Below are positions 60,956 through 64,000 of a stretch of 64,000 bases of DNA, one piece after another (position 1 is the stretch's first letter; each line of letters starts with the position of its first letter). Source of the DNA: Novosphingobium colocasiae (GTDB taxonomy: Bacteria > Pseudomonadota > Alphaproteobacteria > Sphingomonadales > Sphingomonadaceae); NCBI RefSeq assembly GCF_014652555.1, contig NZ_BMZA01000003.1, forward strand, positions 154,309 through 218,308, in the 5' to 3' direction. A program made the translations under genes and the position numbers. The notes beneath the pieces were generated by a model. The model had not been told where the DNA came from, ran no database searches, and saw only the letters and a list, made by a program, of their open reading frames with translations.

Positions 60956-62032
60956 ATGGCCGGTGACGCACCCGACAAGGACCAGCGGACCCACGCGCCA
61001 ACCCCCAAGAAGCTGGAGGATGCCCGCAAGCGCGGCGAAGTGGCGATCGCCCCCGAGGTCCGCCACGCGACGATGATGTCCGGAGCGCTGGCGGTGATCG
61101 GCTGGGTCGGCGTTTCGGCGCTCGACGGGCTGGGGGCGATGCTGCGGCGGCTGTGGGGCGATGCCGATGATTTCACGCTCGATCCCGAAGGCGCGCAGAG
61201 CCTGGCCACCGGGGTCGCGTGGCATGCGCTGGTATCGCTGCTGCCGGTCTTCGCGGTACTGATGGTCGCCGCCGTCGGCACCGCGTTCCTGCAGGGCCGC
61301 TTCAGCCTGAGCTGGTCGCGGGTCAGCCCGAAGTGGTCGAAGCTTTCGCCCGCCAGCGGGCTCAGCCGCCTGTTCGGAGTGCGGGCGCTGGTGGAATTCA
61401 CCAAGACGCTGGCCAAGATCGGCGCGATCGGGCTGGTCGTATGGCTGGTGTTGGCACCCCGGCTCAGGAACGCCGACGGGCTGATCGGGCACGATCCCGC
61501 CTCGATCGGCGCGGCAGCGGGCGGGATGGCGTTCGCTGCCTTGCGGGCCGTGGTCATCCTGGTGCTGGTGCTGGCACTGCTCGATTTCCTGTGGCAGCGG
61601 CGCACCTTCCTGCAGCGCATGCGGATGACGCAGCAGGAAGTGAAGGACGAGCACAAGCAGAGCGACGGCGATCCCAAGATCAAGGCCAAGATCCGCCAGA
61701 TCCAGATGCAGCGTTCGCGCCGGCGGATGATGGCGGCGGTCCCGACCGCCAGCGTTATCATCACGAACCCGACCCACTTCGCCGTCGCCCTCAAGTACGA
61801 ACACGGCGTGTCTGCCGCGCCGACCGTCGTCGCCAAGGGCGTCGATGCGGTGGCGCTGCGCATCCGCACGGTCGCCGCCGAAGCCGGGGTGCCGGTGCTG
61901 GAAAACCCGCCGCTCGCCCGCGCCTTGTTCGCGGCGGTGGAGATCGACCATCCCATCCCGGTCGAACACTATGCCGCTGTTGCCGAAGTCATCGGCTATG
62001 TCATGCGGCTGGCGAAAAAGGCGGGCCGGTGA
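60956..62032 (+). CDS. flhB: Flagellar export switch protein FlhB
   Basis: A 358-residue protein with a four-helix membrane domain and a C-terminal autocleaving cytoplasmic domain. Cleavage motif NPTH (ITNPTHFAVALKY) switches export from hook to filament substrates. N-terminal DQRTHAPTPKKLEDARKRGE and the charged linker VKDEHKQSDGDPKIKAKIRQ are typical. It ends the flgC-fliE-fliQ-fliR-flhB series; flgI follows after 71 nt. Confidence 0.96.
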   Translation: MAGDAPDKDQRTHAPTPKKLEDARKRGEVAIAPEVRHATMMSGALAVIGWVGVSALDGLGAMLRRLWGDADDFTLDPEGAQSLATGVAWHALVSLLPVFAVLMVAAVGTAFLQGRFSLSWSRVSPKWSKLSPASGLSRLFGVRALVEFTKTLAKIGAIGLVVWLVLAPRLRNADGLIGHDPASIGAAAGGMAFAALRAVVILVLVLALLDFLWQRRTFLQRMRMTQQEVKDEHKQSDGDPKIKAKIRQIQMQRSRRRMMAAVPTASVIITNPTHFAVALKYEHGVSAAPTVVAKGVDAVALRIRTVAAEAGVPVLENPPLARALFAAVEIDHPIPVEHYAAVAEVIGYVMRLAKKAGR

Positions 62033-62087
62033 TCGCGCGGCCGCCACCGCAGGATTTGCGCCTGCGGGCCCGCCGCGCCCGCTTTCG

Positions 62088-62096
62088 TCCTATAAG
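62088..62096 (+). promoter_or_regulatory. TCCTATAAG element before flgI
   Basis: Plus-strand TCCTATAAG only 7 nt before the flgI ATG; as a -10 it would give a nearly leaderless message, so its role is uncertain. Confidence 0.35.
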
Positions 62097-62103
62097 ACAG
62101 GCG

Positions 62104-63216
62104 ATGGCCTGGTTCCGTTCTTCGCTGGCATTCGTCCTGTCGCTTCTGGCGCTGATCACGCCTACGCTGGCGATGGCCGGGCCGATGCCGCGTATCAAGG
62201 ACATCGTCGATGTCGAGAACGTGCGCAACAACCAGCTCGTCGGCTATGGCCTCGTCGTCGGCCTGCAGGGCACCGGCGATCGCATCCGCAACGTGCCTTT
62301 CACCGAAGAGACGCTGCAGGCCATGCTCGAGCGCATGGGCGTGAACATCCGCGGCACCCAGATGCTGACCCAGAATGTCGCCGCCGTCACCGTGACCGCG
62401 ACGATGCCGCCGTTCGCGCGCGCCGGATCGGCGATCGACGTCCAGGTTTCGGCGCTGGGCGATGCCAGCAGCCTGCAGGGCGGCATCCTTCTTGTCTCGT
62501 CGCTGCGCGCGCTGGACGGTGAAATCTATGCGGTGGCGCAAGGGCCGGTGGCGGTGTCCGGCTTCAAGGCGCAAGGCGCCGGGGCCAAGCTGAGCCGGGG
62601 GGTGATGACCACCGCGCGGATCGCCGGCGGGGCGATCATCGAGCGCGAAGTGGCCTATGACCTACGCAACGCCCACTCGCTCAAGCTGGCGCTCAAGAAC
62701 CCGGACTTCACCACTGCAGAGCAGATCGCCCGGACTATCAACAGCGTGGCGTCCGGATCGGCCGAGGTGCTGGACCCCGGCACCGTGGAACTGCGCCCTT
62801 ACGGCAGCGGTTCGCTGATCGATCTGCTCACCCGCATCGAAAACCTGACCGTCGCGGTCGATCAGCCGGCGCGGATCGTCATCAACGAGGCGGCGGGCAC
62901 GGTAGTCATGGGCGCGGACGTGCGCGTCAGTCCGGTGGCGATCGCGCAGGGCGGGCTGACCATCAGCGTCACCGAAACCCCGGTCGCCTCGCAGCCGGCG
63001 CCGTTCTCCAACGGCCAGACCACCGTGCTGCCGCGCACCCGGATAGAGGCGAACGACGGCAACGGCGCGTCGCTGGCTATGCTGAACAGCGGCACCTCGT
63101 TGCAGACGCTGGTCGCCGGTCTCAACGCGCTCGGGGTCAGCCCGCGCGATCTCATCACCATCCTGCAGGCGCTCAAGACGGCGGGCGCGTTGCAGGCCGA
63201 AATCGCGGTGCAGTGA
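62104..63216 (+). CDS. flgI: Flagellar P-ring protein FlgI
   Basis: A 370-residue periplasmic ring protein with signal peptide (SSLAFVLSLLALITPTLAMA). Conserved FlgI segments: RIKDIVDVENVRNNQLVGYG, GLVVGLQGTGDRIRNVPFTE, VTATMPPFARAGSAIDVQVS, and the C-terminal TSLQTLVAGLNALGVSPRDL. The ATG at 62104 is the signal-peptide start; the frame upstream is antisense-like relative to flhB. It overlaps flgJ by 4 nt, suggesting co-translation. Confidence 0.96.
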   Translation: MAWFRSSLAFVLSLLALITPTLAMAGPMPRIKDIVDVENVRNNQLVGYGLVVGLQGTGDRIRNVPFTEETLQAMLERMGVNIRGTQMLTQNVAAVTVTATMPPFARAGSAIDVQVSALGDASSLQGGILLVSSLRALDGEIYAVAQGPVAVSGFKAQGAGAKLSRGVMTTARIAGGAIIEREVAYDLRNAHSLKLALKNPDFTTAEQIARTINSVASGSAEVLDPGTVELRPYGSGSLIDLLTRIENLTVAVDQPARIVINEAAGTVVMGADVRVSPVAIAQGGLTISVTETPVASQPAPFSNGQTTVLPRTRIEANDGNGASLAMLNSGTSLQTLVAGLNALGVSPRDLITILQALKTAGALQAEIAVQ

Positions 63217-63527
63217 CGATGAGCGATCCGATTGTCCCCACCACCCGGCCGATCGCCACCGCCCCCAACACGATCGTGCCGCCGCACCGCACGCCTGCGG
63301 CGGTCGCACGGCAGTTCGAGGCGGTGTTCGCCGGGCAGATCACCAAGATACTGATGGAATCGGTGGAGCAGGACGATGCCTTCTCCGGCGGCCACGGCGA
63401 GGAGATGTTCCGCGGCGTGCTGGCCGAGCAGATCGGCAACAGCATCGCTGCCGGCAAGGGCCTGGGCATCGCCTCGGCGGTGGAGGCGCAGATCATCCGC
63501 CTGCAGGGAGGCTCCGATGGCGAATGA
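63213..63527 (+). CDS. flgJ: Rod-binding protein FlgJ, N-terminal type
   Basis: A 104-residue protein matching only the rod-capping half of FlgJ: PAAVARQFEAVFAGQITKIL, FSGGHGEEMFRGVLAEQIGN, SIAAGKGLGIASAVEAQI. The muramidase domain of gammaproteobacterial FlgJ is absent; the transglycosylase at 51628 probably supplies it. Translation starts at a GTG (63213) overlapping flgI, or at the ATG six bases later. Overlaps flgN by 11 nt. Confidence 0.92.
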   Translation: MTMSDPIVPTTRPIATAPNTIVPPHRTPAAVARQFEAVFAGQITKILMESVEQDDAFSGGHGEEMFRGVLAEQIGNSIAAGKGLGIASAVEAQIIRLQGGSDGE

Positions 63528-63957
63528 CAAAGATGGTGCGGCGCAAGTCGTGACGATCATGACATCGCTGTCGGCGGTGATGCGTGAAGAGACGCAGCGG
63601 CTCGAAACCGGTGCCCGCGCGCCGGAGCTGGCCGAACTGGCGCAGGCCAAGGCGCGGCTGGTAGGGGTGCTGGAAGAACGGTTTGCGCGCGAATCGCGTT
63701 TGAATCCCGGTTGGCCGGACACGCTCGACGCTTTGGCCCGCGAAGCCTTCACCACCGCGCTGGGCGAACTGCGCGCGGCATCGATGGTCAACGCCGCGCT
63801 GCTGGAACGTCACATCGAACTGTCCGCCGAACTCATGGATGCGATCGCGGCCGAAGCCAAGCGCGCCACCGGCAGCCGCGCCTATGCCTACGGCGCCAGC
63901 GGCACCCTGGCCCGCGCCGACCTGACGACGCCGATCTCGCTCAACGGCGAATTCTGA
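63517..63957 (+). CDS. flgN: FlgN-like flagellar chaperone
   Basis: A 146-residue helical protein with heptad spacing (VVTIMTSLSAVMREETQRLE, ELAELAQAKARLVGVLEERF), the pattern of the FlgN chaperone for FlgK and FlgL, which are encoded in this locus. The ATG at 63517 follows GGGAGG at 7 nt and sits within the end of flgJ. Similarity is weak, so position and helix pattern carry the call. Last gene in the window. Confidence 0.75.
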   Translation: MANDKDGAAQVVTIMTSLSAVMREETQRLETGARAPELAELAQAKARLVGVLEERFARESRLNPGWPDTLDALAREAFTTALGELRAASMVNAALLERHIELSAELMDAIAAEAKRATGSRAYAYGASGTLARADLTTPISLNGEF

Positions 63958-64000
63958 GAGAACGTGCGCGAAATCTGAATAAACCACCGTTCGTGTCGAG

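Noticed and set aside
59854..61956. A 700-codon minus-strand open frame opposite fliQ, fliR and flhB
   Set aside because: Long antisense frame typical of GC-rich DNA; the sense strand encodes three well-conserved export proteins.
39560..62103. Sigma-54 (-24/-12) promoters before flagellar genes
   Set aside because: No convincing TGGCAC-N5-TTGC at proper spacing was found in the divergent regions I examined; the CTATAA-type motif is more consistent.

Overview
The window is about 64 kb of GC-rich chromosome from an alphaproteobacterium, most likely a sphingomonad (Novosphingobium-like). The evidence is the MipZ division ATPase, the CtrA inhibitor SciP, the FlaF/FlbT flagellin regulators, a flagellar set split into divergent operons, and an integrated element whose genes match alphaproteobacterial ICEs. 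The organism call is inference; no rRNA is present.

Layout. (1) 1-14.15 kb, housekeeping: phosphomannomutase, J-domain protein and MipZ in one overlapping minus-strand operon; panC; a CsgG-like secreted protein; a response regulator/histidine kinase/secreted protein operon; a second overlapping minus-strand operon pabBC - aminotransferase - pseudouridine synthase - arfB; and a HerA-like ATPase. (2) 14.38-30.46 kb, a roughly 16 kb genomic island inserted at the 3' end of tRNA-Leu(CAG), bounded by a 22/23-nt imperfect direct repeat. It holds an HTH protein, an ilvE-hypothetical-yitT operon behind an MFS transporter remnant, a fragment of an ICE backbone (ArdC, DUF2958, ParB, DUF736) with no conjugation genes, and a two-gene remnant that resembles the end of the Dpd (7-deazaguanine DNA modification/restriction) cluster: a 1521-residue helicase (DpdJ-like) and a phospholipase-D-like protein (DpdK-like). 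The integrase has lost its catalytic-tyrosine end and is fused in sequence to the tail of an otherwise missing gene that ends directly at the dpdJ start, so a deletion appears to have removed the rest of the cluster. (3) 30.5-35.3 kb, housekeeping: NDUFA9-like protein, a beta-lactamase-fold lipoprotein with a degenerate active site, mnmA, sciP. (4) 35.4-64 kb, a large flagellar locus.

The flagellar locus consists of divergent operons: fliC; flgF-flgG-flgA-flgH facing fliL-fliM-DUF6468-motE; a small membrane protein plus a helical-repeat secreted protein; flgE-flgK-flgL facing flbT-fliI-fliJ-lytic transglycosylase; a sigma-like factor; flaF facing motA-motB-FliL-like; fliN-fliO-fliP facing flgC-fliE-fliQ-fliR-flhB-flgI-flgJ-flgN. 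Together these encode motor, switch, export gate, rod, rings, hook, hook junction and filament. flgB, flgD, fliF, fliG, fliH, fliK and flhA are not in the window. A recurring TCCTATAA-like motif lies just upstream of most of these operons, a TCATCCTAGAA motif lies at almost the same distance before both fliC and flgE, and GGCAAAAwTTGCC-like palindromes lie upstream of flbT and the sigma-like gene. These suggest a shared, locus-specific flagellar transcription programme.

Findings most worth following up: the eroded Dpd-like remnant and its deletion junction, the relic integrase that suggests repeated use of the tRNA-Leu site, the sigma-like factor without a visible region 4, and the shared flagellar promoter motifs.
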